A stretch of DNA of 13,324 bases from Candidatus Zixiibacteriota bacterium (GTDB lineage: Bacteria > Zixibacteria > MSB-5A5 > GN15 > FEB-12), in contig JAMPYH010000038.1 of assembly GCA_023700785.1 (NCBI GenBank), positions 1 to 13,324 of the forward strand. Direction: 5' to 3'. Each line of letters starts with the position of its first letter. Within the stretch, counting starts at the first letter, position 1. The notes under the pieces were generated by a model. It was not told where the DNA came from. It saw only the letters and a program-made list of their open reading frames with translations, and did no database searches. Below, piece after piece: positions 1 to 9,095 of this stretch. The position numbers and the translations under genes were made by a program.

Positions 1-661
1 CCTTTCCCTGCGCCATCGATGGCCATACCGAAACCGGTTGTCCGACTGATAGCGATCCCCCTCGAAGGGTGCCGGTGACTACACCGCCAATGCCGGGGCG
101 AACAAACGACCGATCGACATAAAGCCTGGCCTTGCCAAGATCTTTCCTGGAAGCGATGCGCGCGGGGAGTGAATTGAGATACTGCGCCAGAGAGTCAAAA
201 CCGACGCCCGTAGTCGCGGATATGCGAAATATCGGCGCGTCCTTCAGGAACGAATCAGCCACTCTGGCGCGAATCTCCTGCTCAAGCATTGTCAGCCAGT
301 CAGGTTCGGCGAGATCGCACTTATTCAGCGCGATAAATCCGTGCCTCACGCCCAGCAGCTTGACGATCTGGTAATGTTCCTGGCTCTGCGGCATCCAGCC
401 ATCGTCCGCGGCGACCACCAGCATCACGGCGTCGATCCCTCCCGCGCCGGCGATCATGTTTTTGACGAACCGCTCATGGCCGGGGACATCCACCAGCGCT
501 ATCGTTTCTCCCGCGTCAGTATGATAAAACGCGAACCCAAGATCGATCGTCATGCCGCGGGCTTTTTCTTCGGGCAGTCGATCCGGATCGGTGCCGGTCA
601 GCCGCTTGACTATCGAGGATTTCCCATGGTCGATATGTCCCGCCGTGCCAATGACGATCAT
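1..661 (-). CDS. selB: SelB, selenocysteine-specific elongation factor (partial, N-terminal 220 codons)
   Basis: SelB is the GTPase that carries Sec-tRNA to UGA codons with a SECIS element. I translated the reverse strand from the ATG at 661-659: it opens MIVIGTAGHIDHGKSS, so the P-loop (GHIDHGKS) lies at residues 8-15. It continues with a switch I segment RGMTIDLGFAF, the G3 motif DVPGHERFVKNM and the G4 motif NKCD, then SATTGVG in the G5 region. After that come a hydrophobic strand with RPGIGGVVTGTLRGGSLSVG, which is the start of the beta-barrel domain II. The GHIDHGK form and the short switch region are SelB-type rather than EF-Tu-type. The rest of domains II-III and the C-terminal winged-helix domains that bind SECIS RNA are cut off by the window edge. 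The start lies 3 bp after the selA stop, so translation is probably coupled to selA. The reading frame is intact as far as visible. Confidence 0.95.
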   Translation of the reverse strand, partial: MIVIGTAGHIDHGKSSIVKRLTGTDPDRLPEEKARGMTIDLGFAFYHTDAGETIALVDVPGHERFVKNMIAGAGGIDAVMLVVAADDGWMPQSQEHYQIVKLLGVRHGFIALNKCDLAEPDWLTMLEQEIRARVADSFLKDAPIFRISATTGVGFDSLAQYLNSLPARIASRKDLGKARLYVDRSFVRPGIGGVVTGTLRGGSLSVGQPVSVWPSMAQGK

Positions 662-664
662 AGG

Positions 665-2032
665 TCACCCGGCGATAACGGATCTGATTGCGGCGAGGAG
701 ATGCATATACTCTGACGGCGGGATCGCTTTGAGGTCAAGCATGAAGCGCTCACTCTCGATACGCCCGATGATCGGGGGATCCATTCGGCGAAAAGACGAA
801 ATCAGTTTTTCAGCTTTGTACGACGACGAGAAGCAGATCGCGACCGAAGAAACTTCCATCTCCGGAAGCGAGCCGCCGCCAACATAAGCCTTCGAGGCCT
901 CTACCGAGACTCCGGGCGGATTGCCGGCATCTTTGACCAATCCCTTCCCTCGCAAATAGAGCTCCGCATCCTGCGCCGACAGCAAACGCCACAGGGTGAT
1001 CTCCTGTCGATAACTACCGTTGAGATAGACGGCCAGCAATTTCTCAAGAATAGTGAACACTACTTTGTCAGCGCGGACGGTCCTGAATAATGGATTCTTC
1101 TTCAGCTTCTTGACTAATTCCGCCTTGCCGGCAATCAGCCCGGCCTGCATCCCGCCAAGTAGCTTGTCGCCCGAAAAACAGGTCAGATCTGTCCCGGCGC
1201 GCACCGATTGCTGGACCGATGGCTCGCTATATCCGAGGAACTCCTGAGTATCGATAAAGACGCCGCTTCCAAGGTCATTGACCACCGGGATGCCGCGTGA
1301 ATTCCCCAGCGCGGCCAGTTCCTTCAGTGAAACTTCTTCCGTGAAGCCGGCCTGGACAAAATTACTTTTGTGGACTTTGAGGATGAGCGCTGTCTGATCA
1401 TCGATCGCTGCTTCGTAATCAGCAAGAGACGTAATGTTGGTGGTGCCAACTTCGGTCAATTTCGCGCCTGCTCGCTTGAGGATATCCGGGATCCGGAACC
1501 CTCCTCCGATCTGAACCAACTCCCCTCGGGAGATCAGCACCTTCTTTTTTGGCGCGAGCGTGTTGAGAATCAGAAACAACGCCGCGGCGCAATTGTTGAC
1601 CACCGTACCGGCCTCGGCTTCCGAGAGCTCGGTCAGATAGCTCTCACACGCGACCCCTCTGTCTCCCCGCGCGCCTGTTTTCATGTCGAACTCGACATTA
1701 CAGTAGCCGGTCAACGTCTCGCGCAAAGAGTCAAACATCTCGCCCGAGAGCGGCGCCCTGCCAAGATTGGTGTGAACCAGAATGCCGGTAGCGTTAATGA
1801 CATGCCGCACTTCGGCTGATCTGGCCGCTCGAAGCGCCGACAAAATCACCGCGTTTAATGTTTCAGTTTTGATCTCTTTCTTGTCGGCTATCAGCCGTTG
1901 CTTGAGCGCGGCGACCGTCTCTTTAATGATCTTCGCCGCGATCGGGCGCGGCAGCGCGTTGACGTCTGCGGCCAGTTGCTCGCTCTGGAGCAGCTCCTCG
2001 ATAGCTGGAAAATCGCGCGGTTCTCGTATCAT
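665..2032 (-). CDS. selA: SelA, L-seryl-tRNA(Sec) selenium transferase
   Basis: SelA is a PLP enzyme that converts seryl-tRNA(Sec) to selenocysteyl-tRNA(Sec) with selenophosphate as selenium donor, in the cytoplasm as a large homo-oligomer. The 455-residue length matches the family (about 460). The N-terminal helical domain (roughly 1-75), which in known structures contacts tRNA-Sec, is present, with LPRP at 27-30. The core carries HTNLGRAPLS (87-96), NNCAAALFL (146-154) and the PLP lysine K290 in SGDKLLGG (287-294), preceded by D282 in GTDL. FRTVRADK (316-323) is the conserved basic segment near the active site. The C-terminal domain has PPIIGRIESERFMLDL, typical of the family. One small oddity is Met295 in GGMQAG, where Pro is usual. 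The ATG overlaps the TGA of the upstream glutaminyl-cyclase-like gene as ATGA, with no own Shine-Dalgarno visible, so translational coupling is likely. selB follows 3 bp downstream. Confidence 0.97.
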   Translation of the reverse strand: MIREPRDFPAIEELLQSEQLAADVNALPRPIAAKIIKETVAALKQRLIADKKEIKTETLNAVILSALRAARSAEVRHVINATGILVHTNLGRAPLSGEMFDSLRETLTGYCNVEFDMKTGARGDRGVACESYLTELSEAEAGTVVNNCAAALFLILNTLAPKKKVLISRGELVQIGGGFRIPDILKRAGAKLTEVGTTNITSLADYEAAIDDQTALILKVHKSNFVQAGFTEEVSLKELAALGNSRGIPVVNDLGSGVFIDTQEFLGYSEPSVQQSVRAGTDLTCFSGDKLLGGMQAGLIAGKAELVKKLKKNPLFRTVRADKVVFTILEKLLAVYLNGSYRQEITLWRLLSAQDAELYLRGKGLVKDAGNPPGVSVEASKAYVGGGSLPEMEVSSVAICFSSSYKAEKLISSFRRMDPPIIGRIESERFMLDLKAIPPSEYMHLLAAIRSVIAG

Positions 2033-2952
2033 TTATCGGGCCACAATGATCGATTGTATGCTATCTCCGCCAGCAGTCGCCCTACTTGTTCAAGCGACCC
2101 TGCCGAGCAGTTCTGGGGTATATCCTTCTCGGTGTGCCAGTATTCGTAGTCGAAGTCGATCAGCACGATCGCCGGTACACTTCCGGCGTTGATAGGCAGG
2201 TGGTCATCCAAAACGACATGTTTGACACTATCCCGGAACGCCGGCAGCGCCAGACGGCCGGCCGCTTCCCAGACCATATCATTCAGCGGCTTGTTGTACC
2301 TCTCGGAATAGACTTCCCTGAATATCTGCATATCCTTCCCTCCGACCATGTCGATCACAATACCTAAGCGGTACTTTCCATGGATCCCTCGACTCGCGAA
2401 ATATCTCGCGCCGAGCAGGTAATGATCCGTATCCCCCTCCATCCCCCAATCTTCGCCATCAACCAAAAGTAACTCAATATCGCTCTCGGGCGGCTTCGCG
2501 GCAAAGAGATTAGCCAGTTCCATCAGCACAGCCACTCCGGAAGCTCCGTCATTGGCGCCGGTCAGCGGATCGGTCGTCCGCTGCGGGTCAGAATGAAAAT
2601 CAGTGCGTGGGCGGCTGTCGTAGTGCGCCACCAACAGGATCGGCGGCCCCTCCGGCCGGCTACCCTTGACTCGCGCGATAACATTGACCAGCGGCTTTAC
2701 GCTTCTCGAATACGGATCGAAAAACTCAAATACCTGCGAATCAACGACTATGCCGAGCGACTGGAAGTGGGAATAGTAGAGCGCACGAGCCTGCTCCCAA
2801 GCTGCTGTTCCGGGTACTCGCGGCCCCAGTTCGACTTGTTTGACCAGGTACGCGAAGGCTCGCTGCCCATCGAAAGCAGGAGGCTCCACCCGTGCGGCCG
2901 AACATCCGACTAGCATCGTCATTAACAAGAGAAATCCAAGGTGTCGGTTCAC
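2029..2952 (-). CDS. Glutaminyl-peptide cyclotransferase-like M28-fold lipoprotein
   Basis: This is probably a type II (animal-like) glutaminyl cyclase, which turns N-terminal Gln into pyroglutamate, acting in the cell envelope. I chose the GTG at 2952-2950 because it starts directly at a lipoprotein signal, VNRHLGFLLLMTMLVGC, with lipobox L14-V-G-C17 and Ser at +2. A longer ATG reading from 3075 would overlap the sprA end and bury the signal. The 307-residue protein follows the human QC order: HYDS (110-113), GANDGASGVAVLMELA with D135 as the first zinc ligand, DGED (165-168) at the place of the catalytic Glu and zinc ligand pair (Asp168 instead of Glu), LLGARYFA, IDMVGGKDMQIF (200-211), LDDHLP (248-253) and YWHT with H273 as last zinc ligand and W272 equivalent to the QC active-site Trp. 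An M28 aminopeptidase is the alternative, but the DDH and WHT blocks favour QC. It sits 47 bp after sprA and overlaps selA by 4 bp. Confidence 0.82.
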   Translation of the reverse strand: MNRHLGFLLLMTMLVGCSAARVEPPAFDGQRAFAYLVKQVELGPRVPGTAAWEQARALYYSHFQSLGIVVDSQVFEFFDPYSRSVKPLVNVIARVKGSRPEGPPILLVAHYDSRPRTDFHSDPQRTTDPLTGANDGASGVAVLMELANLFAAKPPESDIELLLVDGEDWGMEGDTDHYLLGARYFASRGIHGKYRLGIVIDMVGGKDMQIFREVYSERYNKPLNDMVWEAAGRLALPAFRDSVKHVVLDDHLPINAGSVPAIVLIDFDYEYWHTEKDIPQNCSAGSLEQVGRLLAEIAYNRSLWPDK

Positions 2953-2999
2953 ATGGGAAATGTCCGGACTGATGGGCGAAGTGTCAACCCAAAAAGCGG

Positions 3000-5900
3000 T
3001 TAGAAGCGGATCTCGGCCCAGATCTGGAGCATGCGAACATGGCTCTTGCGGGTGCCATCCTTGGTATCCTGCCATTGAGCCGTCAACCCGCCTTTGATCT
3101 GGGTGCTGAAATCGTATGAGATGATCGGCGAGATCATCATGTCCGACTTTTCGTTGGCGTTCTGGAAGGGTCCGCCCGCGGAGGATGATTCCGAGCTGTT
3201 CAGTGTCCGCCGCACGTTCAGTTCGATATTCATGGTCGACGTGATCTTCATCTTGCCAAACAGCGGAAGTTTCAGGCCACCGGGCGCGCGGAACGAGTAG
3301 CGGCTGGTCACCGTCATACTCTTCTGCGTCGATCGGGTATGATTGAGTATCTCGCCGTTGGCCTGGCTGTAGCGTTTCGCCTCCTGCTTGGTGACCCCAT
3401 ACGATGCGGACAACGAGAGCGAGCGGAACAGTTTGAAATTGACGCCGACCAACGGATTGTAATCTCGCGATTCTGTCTTCGAGGTAGCGAATCCTCTGGA
3501 TAAATTGAAATCCTCCGTCGTCTGGCGGCTAAATCCAGTTCGCGGGGCGAAGATGTCGATCACCTTGTTGACCGGCCCCTTGATCAACGGAAGCGTCTTA
3601 AACTTGCCGATCGTTATGTCAAGATCCGGCCAACTGGTGGAAGTCCGTTCGTTTTTGTCGCCTACCCGGATCAGGTCGCGACTGACCGTCTTCTTATAAC
3701 CGACCTTGGTGGATATTCCGCCCATAAATCGGAAACCTGATGAGAGGTCATAACTCGCTCCTTCGCGAGCGTCAGGATTACGGCTCTCGCGCACCGTCTC
3801 AATATCCGCGTCATCGGTAAAGCCGAAACGGTATTGCCAGCCGGGGCGACCCAACATGCCGGGGAGCGACGCGTTGTATGATTTCGTGTAACGATATTGA
3901 ATAGGGTCGATCCAACCGGTCGCGAAGCGGACACCCGCGAAAGGAAGGTCGATCAGGCGAATCCCCTTCTTTTTGCCGGCTTGGTTGGCGGTCGTTGTCC
4001 GTTTCTTCTTGAGATCTTCCTGCCGATATCCTCGGGCACGCTCCTGCTGGGTCATTGGCCGATTACCGGATGAACTTCCCGCCCCCCCCTTTTTCGTGAT
4101 CGAAAACAGCTCCTGGTGTCGAAACGCTCCGTTCACCGACCAACTCCTGCTCACATCCGACTTTCGCGTCTTGGTCGTCCGCTCATAGTTGTCCGAGTAA
4201 GTCGCGGTGTACGATAGTCCGGTCCCGAGGAACGAGAACAGCTTCGGATCGTAGGTCGAAGTCAGCGTCTGCGAGTAGTAGGTCTGCAGGCCGAGACGAA
4301 AACCATTCAGCGCGATCTTAACCCGGTCCTTATCCGTCAGGTCATTTTTGGTAGTGAACGTGTACGTCGCTCCCAAATTCTCAAAGAGCTTGTAACTGAG
4401 ATCCATGCCGCCGTCAAAATCCCTCTGCAATGACGACACGCGCTTGTTGTTGGCGTCGTCCGAGATACTGATATTCCGGTTAAACGTCCCGCGCCACCGC
4501 CACTGGTACGGGTAGAAAGATATCCTGGTATTCTTGACCTTTTTGAGCAGCGGGATCGATCCAGTCCACCCCAGCGGCTTCAGGCTGGGCGGAGTCTCCC
4601 AGGACATATCAAAATTGCCGTTAAAATTGTAGTTTTCGCCGAAACTGAACGGACGGGTGACATCCTGGGATTGATTCCGACTATAGGAGAAGTTCAGTTT
4701 CTGGCGATTCAGGAACAGTTTGAACAGCGGATTGCTTCCCTTGCGATTAAAACTCTCCGACGCGCGCACCGACCTGGTCGTCGCCACGGATTTCTCAAGC
4801 TCGCGCACATCTTCGGGCAAAACGATATCGGATCCCGTCCGGAGTAGCGGCAATCGTGTGGACTTGGAATACGAGTAGCCGACCGGCAAAGACGCGTTGA
4901 GCGATCGCGGCAGGAACTTGTCGAGATTGATACTGACATTCCATTGGTAATCGTTTTCCGACGCGCCGCTGCCAAGGTTGTCCGATGATCCTCCGCGGGT
5001 TGTCGCTGAGATTCCGCGGAAATACGGGTTTTTCTGTCCCCACTGTATGTTGTAGCTGCCGATATCCGCCAGGTTGCCGACAACCTCAACACGCGCCGCG
5101 TTGCCGACATCGCGCCTCACATTCGTTACCCGCAACTCGTCGAGCCAGATCTCGCCGCTTACCGGTTGAGTAGAATCCCCGTTGAGGATGCCGGCGGCCA
5201 GGAATTGAACTTCGTTGATATTTGGATTCCCCTTCACCCGGTAATTCCCCACCACTGAATCGACCTTGTCCGCCGTGGTCCCTTTGGGCAGCGCTTTTTG
5301 CAGACGATCCTTTAGTGCGGTCACTTCGTTGAAGTCAAAATTAACGAAATTTCGCGGATCCCAGCCGGGATAGACCAAAGTACGATACTCGTAGTAGTTC
5401 CGCTCGTCTCGGCCCAGCCGGAAGAAAAAGAGCACCGACTCGGCCGGGAAACTGTTGGTCTTGTCGCCGCCATGAACGTACATCTCGAGCGACCGGTATC
5501 CGGAGTAGCGATCGACTGATGGAAGTTTCTTGATCGCCATACACGTATCGCCGACGAGCACATCCTCAAACACCAGCCCCAGCCCCTTTTGCGCCTCGGT
5601 GACATTGCTCGCCTGATCCTCGTACGCTTCCACGCCGGGCGGCGGGATAAATGTCCCCTCGTCCTCGCTGAGGGAAGCGACCACAAACTTGGCGGTATCA
5701 ACGCGCTGGCGGCGAAGGATGGTCGAGTCGCGCCAGTTAGACTGCACGAAATACCAGGCCGCTACCTCAACCGTATCCCACTCCGCCTTGAATTGGTCGG
5801 CCTCAAACCAGACGCGGGCGTGCGTCACATATTTCCAGTCCGCTACCAGGTTCGAGCCGGTGCTGACCGCGGTATCAATCACTGTCGAATCACGGATCGG

Positions 5901-8900
5901 AATACGGAACGTGCTCCAGCCGGAGTCATTGGTCGAATTGACCACATAGAAACTGGTATCCGAGCGATCTGACAGGTCGATAGTGTAAGAAAAGTAAGCG
6001 TCAACCGTCTCAAAGTTATTCCTCGACAACTGTTCTTCATCGGGGATCGCCAGACTGACGATATCCCGGATATTCCCCTCGGTTCCATTCAGGAAATCAT
6101 AGAAGCGGCGATCATTGGGATCGTCAAACTGCGCCGTATTGCAGCTCGGGAGAGGGCACTTTCCCTCTCCGCTCCCGCCTGCCGCGGAATACCAGTTGTC
6201 ATTTGAAGGATCCGGGCTGGCTTGAGCGTCGTACCCCGTCTCGCCCGCGTCCGCGACGCCGTCATAGCCGAGATCCTCATCTTCTTCCAATTGCTGGTTT
6301 TTCAGTCCGGTGACACTGCCATCCTCGGAGTCGAGTACGCCGTCGCCGTTGATATCCTCACTGATGCGGCCAAAGTCGAAATGCAGCTTTCCCCGGTTTC
6401 CTTTGACACGGATCTCAAAGAGCTGAACGCGATACGGGTCAATACCGGCGAAATAGGTCATAATACCGCCAAACGACGGGGCGGGGATGGTATCGACGAA
6501 GTTCGTGTCCGCAATTTGCGGCGTAGAGCGGGGGCGCCAGATCATGCGGAATGTGTTCAGGGTCCCTTGTCCCTGGCGAACATCCCTGTCATATATCTCC
6601 TGAAGTGGTCGTCCGCCGACCGGATTGTGCCAGAGCATGCGGGCACGTTCATAGTTGGGAGCCAATTGAGCGGGCTTGGAGGACAAAGTCCAGCCGCCGC
6701 GCCCCATCGGCAGATTTAATTGCTCCAATGCCGACTCAAAGTCATCGATATACGCGATATTATTGACGTTCGGATTTGGTCTGGATTGAGCGACTTCGCC
6801 TGAGATGGTCATTGTTGACGGCGCGTCGGTTCGGATCAACGGCAACAGATCAAGCGCCTTGGTGATAAACCTGGGATACAGCTTCAGCGAGCCGTCCATG
6901 TCCAGGACTGTCATGTTGGCGGTTTCCTGACCGACTCGCGGTTTGCGCTCTTGAGCCTTGTCTGTCTTGAAAAGCATTGTGGAACCAAAGCGGAAATCAT
7001 CGCTGAATTGATATTCTCCGCGAAGGCCGAACAAGCTCTTCTTCTGGATCGCCAGGAACGGGGCGTACTCAAAGTCCACAGTTACCCGCGAGTTCGGGTC
7101 AAGCGCTTCCGGCGACAGCAGCGTCAGCGTCCCAAAATCATATTGAATTGAATAGTCCGGTCCTCGGGTCAGCAGTCTTCCATTGGCCGTCACTCGTTCG
7201 GACCCTTCGATGATGTTCGCTCGATTCAGTTTGATGACCGCACTGCGCGACTTGCTGGAGTACTCGATGTAATATTTTGAGTCTTCGGTTTTCTCTTTCG
7301 GCGAAGAATACGCGTAGAAATTGGTCGCCTTTTCCTCCAGCGCCGGAGTACTTGTGCCATTGGCGTCGGTGAATGTCGTATCCGACGCGAACGGCTCCCT
7401 GCTCGGAAAGATCAGCAACCCCCAGTCCGAGCGGAAAGTCTCCAGCCGGTCATCCACCAGATCATCGGGCCGCCGCACTTCATTGCGATCAAACTGGTCC
7501 AGGCCCAGGATCGAGAGGTAAGTTTCCGACGTCGTTCCGACAAGTTGGTAGTCGACCGCGGAGCTGGTCCCTTCAGTTCCCGGCGCGCCCTTAAATATCT
7601 TCAGGCTGAGTTCATCGGCGCGCGCCCCTTTGGGGATCTGATAGACATTGCGCCACATCAGCGGCCAGGTTGGATGAGTCGGATTGTAATTGGTCGCGGG
7701 ACGAAGCTGCTTGAGGAGGAGCGTATCGGTTCGGGTCAGATCTCCGATCGTGATCGTATCGAGTAACCCTCCAGTTGTCCGCTCCACCTGCATCCAAACG
7801 CCCAGCGCGTAATCTCGACGGGCCGAGTTGAACACGACATAGTGCCGGTTATTATTCTCGTCGTCATACCATTGATACAGATTGTCGTCGATCTCTTCAA
7901 CCAGCGTCAGAACCTGGAACAGATCGGTGGCGAGCGTGTCCTGCTCGGTCCGGATCTTGGCGTTGGAAAGCGTCAGCGCCTGCTCGGGCCGCGCGTACGG
8001 CCGACCTTCGTACACGGCCAGATTGATGATCCGGTCGCTCGCCTGAAAAAACCCGGGCTCCATCAGGTCGTAAATGCGCCCCTCGGCAAAATCGTAGTCA
8101 CGGATCCGCTCCGCGTTCTCTTCCCCCGACGCCGAGATCGATGCTCGTTCCGATGACCCCTTCTCCTGGGAGACAATACCGATCAATCGAAGCGCGCCAA
8201 GTTGCGCCTCGGCCTTGAGCCCAAACAGCCCTTGGATCCGCGAGGAATAGCCTACAAATCGGGTATTGGGTAGATTGAGATTGGTGTTGCCGGCCTCGAT
8301 CGACTTAAGGATGTCATCTTCATCCCCCTTGTACCGGATCTGGATCCGGTTTGAAAGCGGGATGTCGGTCTGGCTGTCTTCCGATACGAAGACGGAGATC
8401 TTTGATCCGATCGTCCCCTCAATATCAAAGCGATAGATCTGATCCATGTTCAGCGACGGAAATCGGCTCTGCCCGATCAGGTCGGCCCGAGCTCCATCCG
8501 TCCACTGGGACCGACCCGAGAAGCTGATGCGCCGATAGCCCGAAACGCGAAGGTTGCCGCCGCCTTCGCCGAAGACGCTATTGAGCCGCTTCGGCAACGC
8601 GATCCCCACCGACACACCTTCCCGCTGCTTCCGGTTCTTCTCCGCGTTGGCCAATTGATCCTGGCTGAGATTGCGGAACCCCTGGTTGACTTTCTTGGCA
8701 AGGCGGTACTGCAGAAACAGATCGGCGTCAACAGCTACGGGAACCATCCACTCGCCGGGATAATATTCGGTGTTGAAAGTGATCCGGCTGCTGTCAAAGG
8801 ATGCTTCAACCACCTTGGGGGTGCGACGGAGAAGCTGAACCAGCGGCTCCATCGAAAGCGGTGGATTTGCGGCGGAGAAATCCTGCGGTACCGCGTCGTA

Positions 8901-9062
8901 CCAGGAGACGACCGGCGCAGGATCATCAAGACGAGACTGAAAGCCTATCCCTTGCCCCTCTGCCCGCGACGGCAACCATAGCGCTACCGCCAGAAGCAGA
9001 CCGGCAAAAGACAGAACACGATTCGAACTGAGTATTCTCACAAACAAAAAGCCCGATGTCAT
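3000..9062 (-). CDS. sprA: SprA-family outer-membrane protein (type 9 secretion translocon-like)
   Basis: SprA (Sov in Porphyromonas) is the giant outer-membrane beta-barrel channel of the type 9 secretion system. The 2020-residue protein has a signal peptide, hydrophobic at about 16-30 with a predicted cleavage A34-E-G36 before Q37. It then has repeated blocks typical of the family, such as DQIYRFDIEGTIGSKISVFVSEDSQTD-like text near residues 208-234, FVGYSSRIQGLFGLKAEAQLG and VDFEYAPFLAIQKKSLFGLRGEYQFSDD. A calcium-loop-like DINGDGVLDSED lies at 903-914. The last third is a long series of amphipathic strands ending in IWAEIRF with terminal Phe, as expected for a BAM-inserted barrel. It is somewhat shorter than Flavobacterium SprA (about 2400). 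A basic, glycine- and lysine-rich segment occurs at about 1655-1700. The ATG at 9062 follows an in-frame stop two codons upstream, so it cannot extend further. GTG at codon 8 is an alternative start giving a more usual signal peptide. murB ends 45 bp upstream. No other T9SS gene is visible here, so use as a full T9SS channel is inference. Confidence 0.9.
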   Translation of the reverse strand: MTSGFLFVRILSSNRVLSFAGLLLAVALWLPSRAEGQGIGFQSRLDDPAPVVSWYDAVPQDFSAANPPLSMEPLVQLLRRTPKVVEASFDSSRITFNTEYYPGEWMVPVAVDADLFLQYRLAKKVNQGFRNLSQDQLANAEKNRKQREGVSVGIALPKRLNSVFGEGGGNLRVSGYRRISFSGRSQWTDGARADLIGQSRFPSLNMDQIYRFDIEGTIGSKISVFVSEDSQTDIPLSNRIQIRYKGDEDDILKSIEAGNTNLNLPNTRFVGYSSRIQGLFGLKAEAQLGALRLIGIVSQEKGSSERASISASGEENAERIRDYDFAEGRIYDLMEPGFFQASDRIINLAVYEGRPYARPEQALTLSNAKIRTEQDTLATDLFQVLTLVEEIDDNLYQWYDDENNNRHYVVFNSARRDYALGVWMQVERTTGGLLDTITIGDLTRTDTLLLKQLRPATNYNPTHPTWPLMWRNVYQIPKGARADELSLKIFKGAPGTEGTSSAVDYQLVGTTSETYLSILGLDQFDRNEVRRPDDLVDDRLETFRSDWGLLIFPSREPFASDTTFTDANGTSTPALEEKATNFYAYSSPKEKTEDSKYYIEYSSKSRSAVIKLNRANIIEGSERVTANGRLLTRGPDYSIQYDFGTLTLLSPEALDPNSRVTVDFEYAPFLAIQKKSLFGLRGEYQFSDDFRFGSTMLFKTDKAQERKPRVGQETANMTVLDMDGSLKLYPRFITKALDLLPLIRTDAPSTMTISGEVAQSRPNPNVNNIAYIDDFESALEQLNLPMGRGGWTLSSKPAQLAPNYERARMLWHNPVGGRPLQEIYDRDVRQGQGTLNTFRMIWRPRSTPQIADTNFVDTIPAPSFGGIMTYFAGIDPYRVQLFEIRVKGNRGKLHFDFGRISEDINGDGVLDSEDGSVTGLKNQQLEEDEDLGYDGVADAGETGYDAQASPDPSNDNWYSAAGGSGEGKCPLPSCNTAQFDDPNDRRFYDFLNGTEGNIRDIVSLAIPDEEQLSRNNFETVDAYFSYTIDLSDRSDTSFYVVNSTNDSGWSTFRIPIRDSTVIDTAVSTGSNLVADWKYVTHARVWFEADQFKAEWDTVEVAAWYFVQSNWRDSTILRRQRVDTAKFVVASLSEDEGTFIPPPGVEAYEDQASNVTEAQKGLGLVFEDVLVGDTCMAIKKLPSVDRYSGYRSLEMYVHGGDKTNSFPAESVLFFFRLGRDERNYYEYRTLVYPGWDPRNFVNFDFNEVTALKDRLQKALPKGTTADKVDSVVGNYRVKGNPNINEVQFLAAGILNGDSTQPVSGEIWLDELRVTNVRRDVGNAARVEVVGNLADIGSYNIQWGQKNPYFRGISATTRGGSSDNLGSGASENDYQWNVSINLDKFLPRSLNASLPVGYSYSKSTRLPLLRTGSDIVLPEDVRELEKSVATTRSVRASESFNRKGSNPLFKLFLNRQKLNFSYSRNQSQDVTRPFSFGENYNFNGNFDMSWETPPSLKPLGWTGSIPLLKKVKNTRISFYPYQWRWRGTFNRNISISDDANNKRVSSLQRDFDGGMDLSYKLFENLGATYTFTTKNDLTDKDRVKIALNGFRLGLQTYYSQTLTSTYDPKLFSFLGTGLSYTATYSDNYERTTKTRKSDVSRSWSVNGAFRHQELFSITKKGGAGSSSGNRPMTQQERARGYRQEDLKKKRTTTANQAGKKKGIRLIDLPFAGVRFATGWIDPIQYRYTKSYNASLPGMLGRPGWQYRFGFTDDADIETVRESRNPDAREGASYDLSSGFRFMGGISTKVGYKKTVSRDLIRVGDKNERTSTSWPDLDITIGKFKTLPLIKGPVNKVIDIFAPRTGFSRQTTEDFNLSRGFATSKTESRDYNPLVGVNFKLFRSLSLSASYGVTKQEAKRYSQANGEILNHTRSTQKSMTVTSRYSFRAPGGLKLPLFGKMKITSTMNIELNVRRTLNSSESSSAGGPFQNANEKSDMMISPIISYDFSTQIKGGLTAQWQDTKDGTRKSHVRMLQIWAEIRF
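8954..9062 (-). other. Signal peptide of SprA, predicted cleavage before Gln37
   Basis: Residues 1-36 form a Sec signal: basic residues at R9 and R15, a hydrophobic core of FAGLLLAVALWL, then PSRAEG before QGIG. Ala at -3 and Gly at -1 suit signal peptidase I. The coordinates include the first base triplet of the mature protein (CAA, Gln, at 8954-8952 begins at the left limit). The cleavage site is a prediction by eye. Confidence 0.65.
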
Positions 9063-9095
9063 TCTTTAATTCATTAAAAACGGTTCGATACGCGT

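Noticed and set aside
1..61. Apparent frameshift in selB near the left edge
   Set aside because: A first pass seemed to break the frame in a run of G, but recounting five C on the plus strand (57-61) gives an unbroken frame through the domain II motif.
2953..3075. Longer ATG start for the glutaminyl-cyclase-like gene, adding 41 residues
   Set aside because: It would overlap the end of sprA and put a non-hydrophobic extension ahead of a clear lipoprotein signal that begins at the GTG at 2952.
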